In this document: piece by piece, positions 28,965-37,345 of the stretch
How the letters are laid out: every line of letters starts with the position of its first letter
Numbering within the stretch: the stretch's first letter is position 1
From: Paenacidovorax caeni
Lineage (GTDB): Bacteria; Pseudomonadota; Gammaproteobacteria; Burkholderiales; Burkholderiaceae_C
Reading direction: 5' to 3'
Assembly: GCF_001298675.1 (NCBI RefSeq)
Contig: NZ_CYIG01000010.1
Coordinates: forward strand, 26,063-90,062
DNA length: 64,000 nucleotides
The notes under the pieces: generated by a model
Told to the model about the DNA's origin: nothing
The model's database searches: none
The model's input: only the letters and a program-made list of their open reading frames with translations
Program-made: the position numbers and the translations under genes

Positions 28965-30920
28965 ATGTCCCAACCGACCCAGCCTACACGCCGCAAGGCC
29001 CTGCAATTCCTGGCCAGCGCCCCGCTGCTGCCCCTCGGCTCCACTGCTACGGCCGCCCTGCTGGCCACGGGTTGCGGCGGCGGTGACGGCAGCAGCGCCG
29101 CTTTCGCCTCGGCCTCCTTCACCTCGATGGCCGCCCCCACACTGGCCAACCCGGCCGCCATGGCCACCACCACGGTGGGCTCGGCGCTGAATGTGAAGTT
29201 CAGCGACGGCAGCTCGCAGTCGTACCAGCTGGCCTACCAGCCTTTCTTCATCACGGGCGATCTGGTGTCCGATGGCAAGGGCGGCAAGGTGCTGGCCGGC
29301 GGCTACGTGGACATCAACAACCAGCCCATCATCGACAAGAGCGTGGCCGGCGCCGAGCGCCAGTTCTTCTCTGACGCGCCCGACGGCACCTCGCTGCTCA
29401 CCGTGCCCAATGCCAAGGTAGATGGCGTGAAGGGCAAGCCGGTGTTCGCCGTGGTGCAGTTTGAGTACACCACCTGGGCGCAGGACGGCAAGACCGACAT
29501 GTACGGCAAGCTGCCCTCGCCCATCGCCGTGCTGACGCTGGACCAGGACCAGACCACCGGCAAGCTGAGCCTGGTGAAGTACCACAACGTGGACACCTCC
29601 AAGGTGCACGGCCTGTGGATCACCTGCGGCGCCAGCCTGTCGCCCTGGGGCACCCACCTGTCGAGCGAGGAATACGAGCCCGATGCCTTCAGCATCGCCA
29701 GCAACGCCATGTTCCAGGCCTACAGCCAGAACCTGTACGGCGACGCCACCAAGGCCAACCCCTACCACTATGGCCACATGCCCGAAGTCATCGTCAACCC
29801 CGACGGCACGGGCAGCATCAAGAAGCACTTCTGCATGGGCCGCATTTCGCACGAGCTGGTGCAGGTCATGCCCGACCAGCGTACGGCGCTGATGGGTGAC
29901 GACGCCACCAACAGCGCCTACTTCGTGTTCGTGGCCGACCGGGAAAAGGATCTGTCCTCCGGCACCCTGTACGCCGCCAAGGTGGGTGCGGGCTTCTCGA
30001 TCGACCCCGCAGCCACCGGCGCAGCAGCGCTCACCTGGATCAAGCTCGGCTCCGCCACCAGCGCCGAAATCGAGCAACTGGCCAACACGCTCAAGCCCAC
30101 GGACATCATGACCGTGGTGAAGGCCGACCCGAACGACGCCAGCTTCACCAAGATCGTCGCCAACGGCAAGACCGAGTGGATCAAGATCAACCCCGGCATG
30201 GACAAGGCCGCCGCCTTCCTCGAAACCCACCGCTACGCCGCCTACCGCGGCGCCAGCATGGGCTTCTCGAAGATGGAAGGCACGACCGTCAACATCCAGG
30301 ACAAGGTGGCCTACTCCGCCCTGCAAAACTGCCAGGACTCCATGGTGGCCGGCAACGCCGCCAACGTGCCGGGCAACGGTGTCTCCATCCCCAAGACGCT
30401 GAAGGCCGGTGCCGTGATGGCGCTCAACCTCCGCGGTGGCCTGAAGGACACGGCCGGCGGCGCCATCAACAGCGACTGGATGCCCGTGGACCTGAAGGCG
30501 CTGCTGGTCGGCGAAGACATAGCCGCCGACGCCCTGGGCAACACGGCCAACCCCAACAAGGTGGCCAACCCGGACAACCTGAAGTTCTCGGAAAAGATGC
30601 GCACCCTGTTCATCGGCGAGGACAGCAGCCAGCACGTCAACAACTTCCTGTGGGCCTACCACATCGACACCAAGCAGCTGTCGCGCGTCATGTCGATCCC
30701 CGCGGGCGGCGAATCCACCGGCCTGCACGCCGTGGACGAGATCAACGGCTGGACCTACATCATGAGCAACTTCCAGCACGCTGGCGACTGGGGTGGCATC
30801 CACAACGTGGTCAAGAACACGCTGGATCCGCTGGTCAAGGCCAACTATCGTGACAAGGCCGGCGCGGCCGTGGGCTACCTCACCGGCACGCCTACGCAGA
30901 TGAACCTGGCGAAGTCGTAA
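28965..30920 (+). CDS. phoX: PhoX family alkaline phosphatase
   Basis: Exported phosphatase of the PhoX (DUF839) family, 651 residues. The N-terminus TRRKALQFLASAPLLPLG is Tat-like and is followed by a possible lipobox at LLATGCGGGDG, so it may be a lipoprotein or cleaved enzyme. Family blocks are WITCGASLSPWGTHLSSEEYEPD, which binds the Ca/Fe cofactor, GRISHELVQVMPD and GEDSSQHVNNFLWAYHID. PhoX enzymes release phosphate from organic esters in the periplasm. No clear Pho box is seen upstream. The Pit/DUF47 phosphate genes are 24 kb away. Confidence 0.88.
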   Translation: MSQPTQPTRRKALQFLASAPLLPLGSTATAALLATGCGGGDGSSAAFASASFTSMAAPTLANPAAMATTTVGSALNVKFSDGSSQSYQLAYQPFFITGDLVSDGKGGKVLAGGYVDINNQPIIDKSVAGAERQFFSDAPDGTSLLTVPNAKVDGVKGKPVFAVVQFEYTTWAQDGKTDMYGKLPSPIAVLTLDQDQTTGKLSLVKYHNVDTSKVHGLWITCGASLSPWGTHLSSEEYEPDAFSIASNAMFQAYSQNLYGDATKANPYHYGHMPEVIVNPDGTGSIKKHFCMGRISHELVQVMPDQRTALMGDDATNSAYFVFVADREKDLSSGTLYAAKVGAGFSIDPAATGAAALTWIKLGSATSAEIEQLANTLKPTDIMTVVKADPNDASFTKIVANGKTEWIKINPGMDKAAAFLETHRYAAYRGASMGFSKMEGTTVNIQDKVAYSALQNCQDSMVAGNAANVPGNGVSIPKTLKAGAVMALNLRGGLKDTAGGAINSDWMPVDLKALLVGEDIAADALGNTANPNKVANPDNLKFSEKMRTLFIGEDSSQHVNNFLWAYHIDTKQLSRVMSIPAGGESTGLHAVDEINGWTYIMSNFQHAGDWGGIHNVVKNTLDPLVKANYRDKAGAAVGYLTGTPTQMNLAKS

Positions 30921-30961
30921 GACGCAGCGGCCGCATGGCCTGCTAGCACCACGGGGGCTTA

Positions 30962-31227
30962 GAGCCTGTTCACGATCTTTTCATAGTGCCCGTTGCCCCG
31001 CAAAAGTGGCAGGTGCAAGGCGCAAAGCGCAGCCGGGCTGGTGGCCCGGCGAGCCTTTGCAACGCCGCAGATGCCACTTTTGCGGGGCAACCCGAAGGGC
31101 AAGGCAGCAAAAAGCCGCACTCGGCGTTGCGCACCTTGGCCAGGCCGCCAGCATGGCCTGCGGCACGCGCCTAGATTGCGGCTTTTTGCTGCCTTGCGGG
31201 CACTATGAAAAGATCGTGAACAGGCTC
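30962..31227. mobile_element. MITE-like element with nested perfect inverted repeats
   Basis: A 266-base element. Its ends GAGCCTGTTCACGATC... are the first part of a perfect inverted repeat of 32 bases (30961-30992 with 31197-31228). Directly inside are two further perfect 19-base pairs: TTGCCCCGCAAAAGTGGCA (30993-31011) with its complement at 31072-31090, and AAGGCAGCAAAAAGCCGCA (31101-31119) with its complement at 31177-31195. The direct repeat TTA flanks the element. No transposase is coded. Ends and target are compatible with the IS5 superfamily (IS1031 type), which is an inference. Confidence 0.85.
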
Positions 31228-31264
31228 TTAGGGCCCCGTTCTTTTTGGGTCTCTGGCAGTGGCC

Positions 31265-32323
31265 TCAGCGTTCCCGGCTGCGGTGGGCATGCAAATGCAC
31301 CCGGTCATCCACGCTGGAGAACACCACGGCCGCCACAATGCCCAGGGCCGCACCGAGGATGGTGTCGAGCACGCGCTCAACCGGCATGCTGGCGCTGGCC
31401 GCAGGCGCGGCCAGGGAGGTCATCAGCAAGGCCATTGGCGTCACCGTGATCTGGCCCAGCGCGTAGTTGAAGCCGATCACCACCTCGGTGAGGAACTGAA
31501 ACACCACGATAGCCGCCACCACCGCCCAGAACGGCGGGTGCTGCGCCAGCACGGCCCAAACCACGAACGCCCCCACCACCGTGCCCGCCATGCGCTGCAG
31601 CGCGCGGTTCATGGTGACATGCAGGTGCCCGCCCTGCATCACGGCCGTGGCGCCAATGGCGGCCCATGCCGGGTGCTGCCAGCTGGCGGCGTGGGCGATC
31701 AGCGCCGCCAGGCCCGCCACCAAGGCGATGCGGGCGCCCGCAATTGCCACGTGGGGCAGCGACGGCACATGGGCTGGCGGCAGGCGCAGGCCGGTGAGGC
31801 CAGGTGCGCGCAAAGGGTCCGTGAGCCAGCAAGTTGCCCAGGCCAGGGCACCGCCTGCGGCCGTGGCCAGCGTGCGCAGGAGCACGGCCTCCAGCGTCGG
31901 TGCCGGTGCGAGCGCGGCCCCGGCCGCGAACACGATGATCACGGCCCCAGGGCCGCCCAGTTGCCAGTGCGCCACCGCCACGGTCGAGCCCCCAGCCACC
32001 AGCGCCAACACGAGCACCAGCACCACCGCGGACGCGCCGAGCAGCGACGCCAGCGACGGCAAAAGCACCGCCAACGTCAGCAACGCGGCGCAGATGGCCA
32101 CGATGCGCATGCGCTGGCGCCCCACGGGCGCGAAACGCCCGAACAACGCGGCCAGTGCCCCCAGGGCCGGAAAGCCCACCAGCTGCGGCCAGGACGAGAA
32201 ATGCACCGCCACGATGGCCACCAGCACCGCCAGCGCCGACTGCAGCCCTGCCACGCAGGCGATGTGCAAGGACACAGGCGGAGCAATGGCCAGGCTCTCT
32301 TGCCACTGCGCCGGGCTCAGCAA
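31265..32323 (-). CDS. FUSC-family membrane transporter
   Basis: Membrane protein of the fusaric acid resistance / aromatic acid exporter superfamily (FUSC), 352 residues. It has two hydrophobic blocks of several helices each. The C-terminal block holds the FUSC pattern HPAWAAIGATAVMQGGHLHVTMNRALQRMAGTVVG (here split: the region from WAAIGATAV to RMAGTVVGA). It is shorter than full-length YccS-type proteins, lacking the long cytoplasmic domain. The only start in frame is a TTG at 32323; the arginine-rich upstream frame has no ATG or GTG, so the start is weak. It is convergent with nothing upstream and faces uvrD on the same strand. Confidence 0.8.
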   Translation of the reverse strand: MLSPAQWQESLAIAPPVSLHIACVAGLQSALAVLVAIVAVHFSSWPQLVGFPALGALAALFGRFAPVGRQRMRIVAICAALLTLAVLLPSLASLLGASAVVLVLVLALVAGGSTVAVAHWQLGGPGAVIIVFAAGAALAPAPTLEAVLLRTLATAAGGALAWATCWLTDPLRAPGLTGLRLPPAHVPSLPHVAIAGARIALVAGLAALIAHAASWQHPAWAAIGATAVMQGGHLHVTMNRALQRMAGTVVGAFVVWAVLAQHPPFWAVVAAIVVFQFLTEVVIGFNYALGQITVTPMALLMTSLAAPAASASMPVERVLDTILGAALGIVAAVVFSSVDDRVHLHAHRSRER

Positions 32324-32535
32324 ATGCCGCGCCGCATGCTTGCGCGTGGGGCGCAGAGCCGGTGCCGCTGCGGCAGTTAGCCGACGCCGCGCCGAAGACC
32401 GACGCGCGGCGGAGGATGGCCCGGATTTTCTACGTTGCCCCCGTCATTGACCGATCTCCCGCACAAGCCTGCCACGCAGGCCACGATTCCATACGCCCCG
32501 GGCGGGCGCCCGGCAGGCGCCGCGCCGTGGCGGCC

Positions 32536-34941
32536 CTACTCCACCACCGTGAGCTTGGCCACCGACAGCGCCAGCCACTTGGTGCCGTGGCGCGGGAAGT
32601 GCACCTGCGCGCGCGCGTCATCCCCCTGGCCCTCGATGGCCAGCACCTTGCCTTCGCCAAACTTGGTGTGGAACACGGCGAGCCCAGCGCGCAGGCCGTG
32701 CGACGTGGCCTTGGAGGACGCCGGCGATGCGCTGGCAAAGGTTTCCGATTTGAAGCCAAATCGCCCTCCAGCGCTTGCCCCATAAGCGCTACCAGCTCCT
32801 GAATTGGGAGCAAAAGAACCAAAGCCCTGCTGCTTGGGCGTGATCCACTTGAGCGCTTCCTCGGGCAGTTCGTCGAAGAAGCGGCTCTTGACGTTGTAGC
32901 GCGTCTGGCCATGCAGCAGGCGCGTTTGCGCGTGGCTCAGGTACAGGCGCTGGCGCGCGCGGGTGATGGCCACGTACATCAGGCGGCGCTCTTCCTCCAG
33001 GCCATCGCGGTCGCTGGAGGCGTTGTCGTGCGGGAACAGGCCCTCTTCCAGCCCACCGATGAACACGGCGTCGAACTCCAGCCCCTTGCTGGCGTGCACG
33101 GTCATGAGCTGCACGGCGTCTTGCCCGGCCTGGGCCTGGTTGTCGCCCGCTTCCAGCGCGGCATGGGTGAGGAAAGCGACCAGGGGCGAGAGGGTCTCGC
33201 CGGTGTCGGCGTCGATGATGCCGGCAGTGGGGCGCAGCGGTTCGTCGAGCCGCGGCGCGTCCGGATCCAGGCCCTGGCTGACAGGGCTTTGCGTGAGCGA
33301 CTGGCCGTGCTCGTCCAGCGGCAGGGCCACGGCGTCGCGGCCAAAGCCTTCCTGGGTGACGAAGCTCTCGGCGGCGTTGACCAGTTCCTGCAGGTTCTCG
33401 ATACGGTCGGCGCCCTCCTTCTCGGTGCGGAAGTGCTCCACCAGCCCGCTGGATTCGAGCATCTGCTCGATGATGCCGCGCAGCGACAGGCCCTGCGTCT
33501 GCTCGCGCAGCACATCAACCAGCGCCACGAACGCGCCCAGGTTGGCGCCCGCCTTGCCGGGCACGGCGCTCACCGCGTCGTGCAGCGAACAGCCGGCCTG
33601 GCGCGCGGCGTCCTGCAGCACCTCCAGCGTGCGCGCACCAATACCGCGCGGCGGGAAGTTGACCACGCGCAAAAAGCTGGTGTCGTCGTGCGGGTTCTCC
33701 AGCAGGCGCAGGTAGGCCAGCGCGTGCTTGATTTCGGCGCGCTCGAAGAAGCGCAGGCCGCCGTACACACGGTAAGGCACGCTGGCGTTGAAGAGCTGAG
33801 ATTCGATCACCCGGCTTTGCGCGTTGCTGCGGTAGAGCACGGCGATTTCCTTGCGCGCGAAGCCGTCGTTCTTCACCAGTTGCCGGATTTCATCGACCAT
33901 CCACTGCGCCTCGGCCAGGTCGGTGGCGGCTTCGTACACGCGCACGGGCTCGCCCGCGCCTTGCGTGGTGCGCAGGTTCTTGCCCAGGCGGCGGCTGTTG
34001 TGGCTGATGAGGTGGTTGGCCGAGTCGAGGATATTGCTGTAGCTGCGGTAGTTCTGCTCCAGCTTGATCTGGTGCTGCACGGCGAACTCGCGCACGAAGT
34101 CCGCCATGTTGCCCACGCGCGCGCCGCGAAAGGCGTAGATGCTCTGGTCGTCGTCGCCCACGGCCATCACGCAGCCGTGGCTTTGCAAGCGGCCTTCCGC
34201 CTCGTCGCCCGCCATCTGCTTGAGCCACAGGTACTGCAGGCGGTTGGTGTCCTGGAACTCATCCACCAGGATGTGGCGAAAGCGCCGCTGGTAGTGCGCG
34301 CGGATGGGGTCGTGGTCGCGCAGCAGTTCGTAGCTGCGCAGCATGAGCTCGCCGAAATCGACCACGCCTTCGCGCTGGCATTGCGCCTCGTAGAGCGCAT
34401 AGATCTCCACCTTCTTGCGGCTGTCGGCATCGTGCGCGGGCACGTCGCGCGGGCGCAGGCCCTCTTCCTTGCAGTTGGCGATGAAGTAGGCCAGTTGCTT
34501 GGGCGGAAAGCGCTCCTCGTCCACGTTGAACTGCTTGCACAGGCGCTTGATGGCCGAGAGCTGGTCCTGCGTGTCGAGGATCTGGAACGCCTGCGGCAGG
34601 TTCGCCGCCTTGTGGTGCGCGCGCAGCAGGCGGTTGCACAGGCCGTGGAAGGTGCCGATCCACATGCCGCGCACGTTCACCGGCAGCATGGCCGTGAGGC
34701 GCGCCACCATTTCCTTGGCGGCCTTGTTGGTGAAGGTCACGGCCAGGATGCCCCCCGGCGTGGCGTGGCCGTTTTGCAGCAGCCAGGCGATACGCGTGGT
34801 GAGCACGCGCGTCTTGCCCGAGCCCGCACCGGCCAGGATGAGCGCATGGCCCGAAGGCAGGGTGACCGCGGCGAGCTGCTCGGGGTTGAGGCCCTGCAGC
34901 AGCGGCGCGGCAGGGGCGGAAAGCGGATCAGGGGAATACAT
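32536..34941 (-). CDS. uvrD: UvrD/Rep-family DNA helicase
   Basis: SF1A helicase, 801 residues, likely UvrD (nucleotide excision and mismatch repair). It begins LLQGLNPEQLAAVTLPSG (Q motif), then Walker A LILAGAGSGKTRVLTTRIAWL, TFTNKAAKEM, the DEXX motif ILVDEFQDTN, GDDDQSIYAFRGA and EQNYRS; the C-terminal motif VMTVHASKGLEFDAVF is close to LMTVHASKGLEFDAVFI here. Residues about 709-729 (NSGAGSAYGASAGGRFG) in the flexible linker before the C-terminal domain are encoded by a near-complete copy of the dispersed repeat. The frame is open upstream, but 34941 is the start with the conserved N-terminus. Confidence 0.95.
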   Translation of the reverse strand: MYSPDPLSAPAAPLLQGLNPEQLAAVTLPSGHALILAGAGSGKTRVLTTRIAWLLQNGHATPGGILAVTFTNKAAKEMVARLTAMLPVNVRGMWIGTFHGLCNRLLRAHHKAANLPQAFQILDTQDQLSAIKRLCKQFNVDEERFPPKQLAYFIANCKEEGLRPRDVPAHDADSRKKVEIYALYEAQCQREGVVDFGELMLRSYELLRDHDPIRAHYQRRFRHILVDEFQDTNRLQYLWLKQMAGDEAEGRLQSHGCVMAVGDDDQSIYAFRGARVGNMADFVREFAVQHQIKLEQNYRSYSNILDSANHLISHNSRRLGKNLRTTQGAGEPVRVYEAATDLAEAQWMVDEIRQLVKNDGFARKEIAVLYRSNAQSRVIESQLFNASVPYRVYGGLRFFERAEIKHALAYLRLLENPHDDTSFLRVVNFPPRGIGARTLEVLQDAARQAGCSLHDAVSAVPGKAGANLGAFVALVDVLREQTQGLSLRGIIEQMLESSGLVEHFRTEKEGADRIENLQELVNAAESFVTQEGFGRDAVALPLDEHGQSLTQSPVSQGLDPDAPRLDEPLRPTAGIIDADTGETLSPLVAFLTHAALEAGDNQAQAGQDAVQLMTVHASKGLEFDAVFIGGLEEGLFPHDNASSDRDGLEEERRLMYVAITRARQRLYLSHAQTRLLHGQTRYNVKSRFFDELPEEALKWITPKQQGFGSFAPNSGAGSAYGASAGGRFGFKSETFASASPASSKATSHGLRAGLAVFHTKFGEGKVLAIEGQGDDARAQVHFPRHGTKWLALSVAKLTVVE
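32757..32816 (-). repeat. dispersed palindromic repeat, copy 8 (inside uvrD)
   Basis: Almost full-length copy in frame on the uvrD strand: AGGAGCTGGTAGCGCTTATG, then GCAAGCGCTGGAGGGCGATT. It encodes a Gly/Ser/Ala-rich stretch. Confidence 0.8.
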
Positions 34942-34986
34942 GCGGGGATTGTAGAAACCCCCTCGCACCCCACAGGGGCGGGCAGG

Positions 34987-35132
34987 TATAGAATCAATCA
35001 CCGGGCCCAAGTTTCTTGACGCCCGGTTTTTTTGTGCCTGTGCAACCAGGGTTCGGTGCCAGCTTGTACGCTGCCACCCACAAAGCCGGTCCCAAGCCAA
35101 GCGCCCCACGCTGCCGAAATGGTTCGGCAGCG
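34987..35132 (+). promoter_or_regulatory. structured leader of guaC with two hairpins
   Basis: A -10-like TATAGAAT (34987-34994) is followed by a hairpin CCGGGC/GCCCGG (35001-35006, 35021-35026) with seven T, then by a perfect 10-base hairpin CGCTGCCGAA-ATGG-TTCGGCAGCG (35109-35132) with CCTTTT. The second ends 25 bases before the guaC start. It could be an attenuator; no known purine riboswitch core is recognised. Confidence 0.45.
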
Positions 35133-35157
35133 CCTTTTCAAAGGAGCTTGGAATCTC

Positions 35158-36135
35158 ATGGAAATCTTCGACTACGACAACATCCTGCTGCTGCCGCGCA
35201 AGTGCCGCGTGGAGAGCCGCTCGGAGTGCGACACCAGCGTGGAGCTGGGCGGACGCAGTTTTCGCATCCCGGCCGTGCCCGCCAACATGAAAACGGTGGT
35301 GGACGAGCGCATCTGCACCTGGCTGGCACAAAACGGCTACTTCTACGTGATGCACCGCTTTGATCTGGACAACGTGCAGTTCGTCAAGGACATGCACGCC
35401 AAGGACTGCTTCGCCTCGATCTCGCTGGGCGTGAAGCAGCCCGACTACGAGACCGTGGACCGCTTCGTGGCCGAGGGCATCACGCCCGAATACATCACCA
35501 TCGACATTGCCCACGGCCACTCGGACAACGTGAAGAACATGATCCAGTACCTCAAGGCCAAGCTGCCCAAGGCGTTCGTCATCGCCGGCAACGTGGGCAC
35601 GCCCGAGGCGGTGATCGACCTGGAGAACTGGGGCGCCGACGCCACCAAGGTGGGTATCGGCCCCGGCAAGGTCTGCATCACCAAGCTCAAGACGGGCTTC
35701 GGCACCGGCGGCTGGCAGTTGTCGGCCGTGAAATGGTGCGCGCGCGTGGCGACCAAGCCCATCATCGCCGACGGCGGCATCCGCAGCCACGGCGACATCG
35801 CCAAGAGCATCCGCTTCGGCGCCACCATGATCATGGTGGGCTCGCTGTTCGCGGGCCACGAGGAGTCGCCGGGCAAGACCGTCGAGGTCGATGGCGAGCT
35901 GTTCAAGGAGTACTACGGCTCGGCCTCCGACTTCAACAAGGGCGAATACAAGCACGTGGAAGGCAAGCGCATCCTGGAGCCCATCAAGGGCAAGCTGGCC
36001 GAGACACTGGTGGAAATGCAGCAGGACATCCAGAGCTCCATCAGCTACGCCGGCGGCAAGAAGCTGATGGACATCCGCAAGGTGAACTACGTCATCCTCG
36101 GCGGCGACAACGCGGGCGAGCACCTGCTGATGTAA
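35158..36135 (+). CDS. guaC: GMP reductase
   Basis: Reduces GMP to IMP with NADPH in purine salvage; 325 residues, the usual size of the YumD type. IMP dehydrogenase/GMP reductase fold with [33 protein letters not shown], the catalytic cysteine loop [20 protein letters not shown] and the phosphate site [18 protein letters not shown]. It has no CBS domains, which excludes IMP dehydrogenase. The start MEIFDYDN at 35158 follows AAAGGAG; upstream in-frame codons lie in the hairpin leader. Confidence 0.95.
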   Translation: MEIFDYDNILLLPRKCRVESRSECDTSVELGGRSFRIPAVPANMKTVVDERICTWLAQNGYFYVMHRFDLDNVQFVKDMHAKDCFASISLGVKQPDYETVDRFVAEGITPEYITIDIAHGHSDNVKNMIQYLKAKLPKAFVIAGNVGTPEAVIDLENWGADATKVGIGPGKVCITKLKTGFGTGGWQLSAVKWCARVATKPIIADGGIRSHGDIAKSIRFGATMIMVGSLFAGHEESPGKTVEVDGELFKEYYGSASDFNKGEYKHVEGKRILEPIKGKLAETLVEMQQDIQSSISYAGGKKLMDIRKVNYVILGGDNAGEHLLM

Positions 36136-36196
36136 ACGTGGGCGGCAGCCCTACGAACGGGCGCCGACCACTCTGGGCGGGCTCTTGGATTCATAC

Positions 36197-36254
36197 CAAA
36201 AATGGCCTCCAGCGCCCACCCATAAAGCGCTAACAGCTATGTAAAAAGGAGCAA
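36197..36254 (-). repeat. dispersed palindromic repeat, copy 9
   Basis: CCAAAAATGGCCTCCAGCGC, then AAGCGCTAACAGCTATG and the end AAAAAGGAGC. The final AGGAG (36247-36251) is the Shine-Dalgarno of the gene at 36257. Confidence 0.8.
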
Positions 36255-36256
36255 AC

Positions 36257-37126
36257 ATGGACATCGCCATGCTCGGCACCGGGCGCATGGGGTTTCCCAT
36301 GGCGCGGCGGCTGTGCCAGGCCGGACACACCGTGCACGTCTGGAACCGCGACGCGGACAAGGCCCACCCCCTGGCCGCCGATGGCGCCGTGCCGCATGCC
36401 AGCGCCGCCAGCGCAGCGGCGGCCGGTGAAATCGTCATAAGCATGCTGCTGGACGGCCCCGCCGTGGCCAGCGTGCTGTTCGAGCACGGTGCCGCAGCCG
36501 CCATGCGGCCCGGCACGCTGTTCGTGGACATGGCCTCGATCCAGCCTGCACAAGCGCGTACGCACGCGGACCGGCTGGCGCAACGCGGTATTGGTGCGCT
36601 CGACGCGCCGGTGTCCGGCGGCACCGTTGGCGCCGAGGCGGGTACGCTGGCCATCATGGTCGGCGGCAGCGCGACCGACTTCGCGCGTGCCCAGCCGCTG
36701 TTGCAGGTGCTGGGCCGTGCCACGCACGTCGGCCCGCATGGTGCCGGGCAGCTCGCCAAGCTGGCCAACCAGATGATCGTGGGCATCACCATCGGCGCCG
36801 TCGCCGAGGCGCTGCTGCTTGCCGCCAAGGGTGGCGCCGACATGGCCAAGGTGCGCGAGGCCATTACTGGCGGCTTCGCCGACAGCCGCATCCTGCAGTT
36901 GCACGGCCAGCGCATGGTGGAGCGCGACTTCGCGCCGCGCGGGCGCATGACGGTGCAGCTCAAGGACATGCGCAACGCCCTGGCAACGGCGCACGAGCTG
37001 GGCTTCGAGGCCCCGGTGACCCAACTCTTTGAATCGCTCTACGCCGACGCCGTAGCGCACGGCCTGGACGACCTGGACCACAGCGGGCTATTCGTCGAGC
37101 TGGCCCGCCGCAACGCGATGGCATAA
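36257..37126 (+). CDS. NAD(P)-dependent beta-hydroxyacid dehydrogenase (3-hydroxyisobutyrate dehydrogenase family)
   Basis: 289-residue oxidoreductase related to 3-hydroxyisobutyrate dehydrogenase and tartronate semialdehyde reductase. The nucleotide-binding motif is AMLGTGRMGFPMARRL at the N-terminus; the substrate motif is DAPVSGGTVGAEAGTLAIMV; the catalytic lysine is in GAGQLAKLANQM. The C-terminal helical domain is complete. Its exact substrate is unknown. Its Shine-Dalgarno comes from the repeat copy just upstream. It follows guaC but has no evident metabolic link with it. Confidence 0.9.
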   Translation: MDIAMLGTGRMGFPMARRLCQAGHTVHVWNRDADKAHPLAADGAVPHASAASAAAAGEIVISMLLDGPAVASVLFEHGAAAAMRPGTLFVDMASIQPAQARTHADRLAQRGIGALDAPVSGGTVGAEAGTLAIMVGGSATDFARAQPLLQVLGRATHVGPHGAGQLAKLANQMIVGITIGAVAEALLLAAKGGADMAKVREAITGGFADSRILQLHGQRMVERDFAPRGRMTVQLKDMRNALATAHELGFEAPVTQLFESLYADAVAHGLDDLDHSGLFVELARRNAMA

Positions 37127-37204
37127 TTTTTTCGGGCACTTTTTTCTGCTGCCGCAAAAATTCGTGCATAATTCGTGGCTCTGCTGCAGTGCAACTGCAG
37201 CAAA

Positions 37205-37280
37205 GGGCTCTTAGCTCAGTTGGTAGAGCAGCGGACTCTTAATCCGTTGGTCGAAGGTTCGAATCCTTCAGGGCCCACCA
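37205..37280 (+). tRNA. tRNA-Lys (anticodon CTT)
   Basis: 76-base cloverleaf with encoded CCA. Acceptor stem GGGCTCT pairs with AGGGCCC (one G-U pair); D arm TAGCTCAGTTGGTAGAGCA; anticodon loop CTCTTAA gives CTT, which reads lysine codon AAG; T arm GAAGGTTCGAATCCTTC. It lies 78 bases after the dehydrogenase gene and is followed by a terminator. Confidence 0.97.
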
Positions 37281-37295
37281 AAATAACCGAAGATA

Positions 37296-37331
37296 AAGCA
37301 CTTGCCGAGAAGTCGGCAGGTGCTTTTTTCT
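37296..37331 (+). terminator. terminator after tRNA-Lys
   Basis: Stem AAGCACTTGCCGA / TCGGCAGGTGCTT with a four-base loop (37296-37308, 37313-37325), followed by six T. Confidence 0.9.
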
Positions 37332-37345
37332 TTTCCCTCTCAAAC

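Noticed and set aside
31006..31449. Open frames across the MITE-like element
   Set aside because: They follow the inverted repeats and have no start signals or conserved sequence.
34942..36123. N-terminal extension of the UvrD frame across guaC
   Set aside because: It is antisense to guaC and lacks conservation; helicase homology starts at 34941.
37175..37345. Upstream start for the Bcr/CflA gene
   Set aside because: The frame runs through tRNA-Lys and its terminator.
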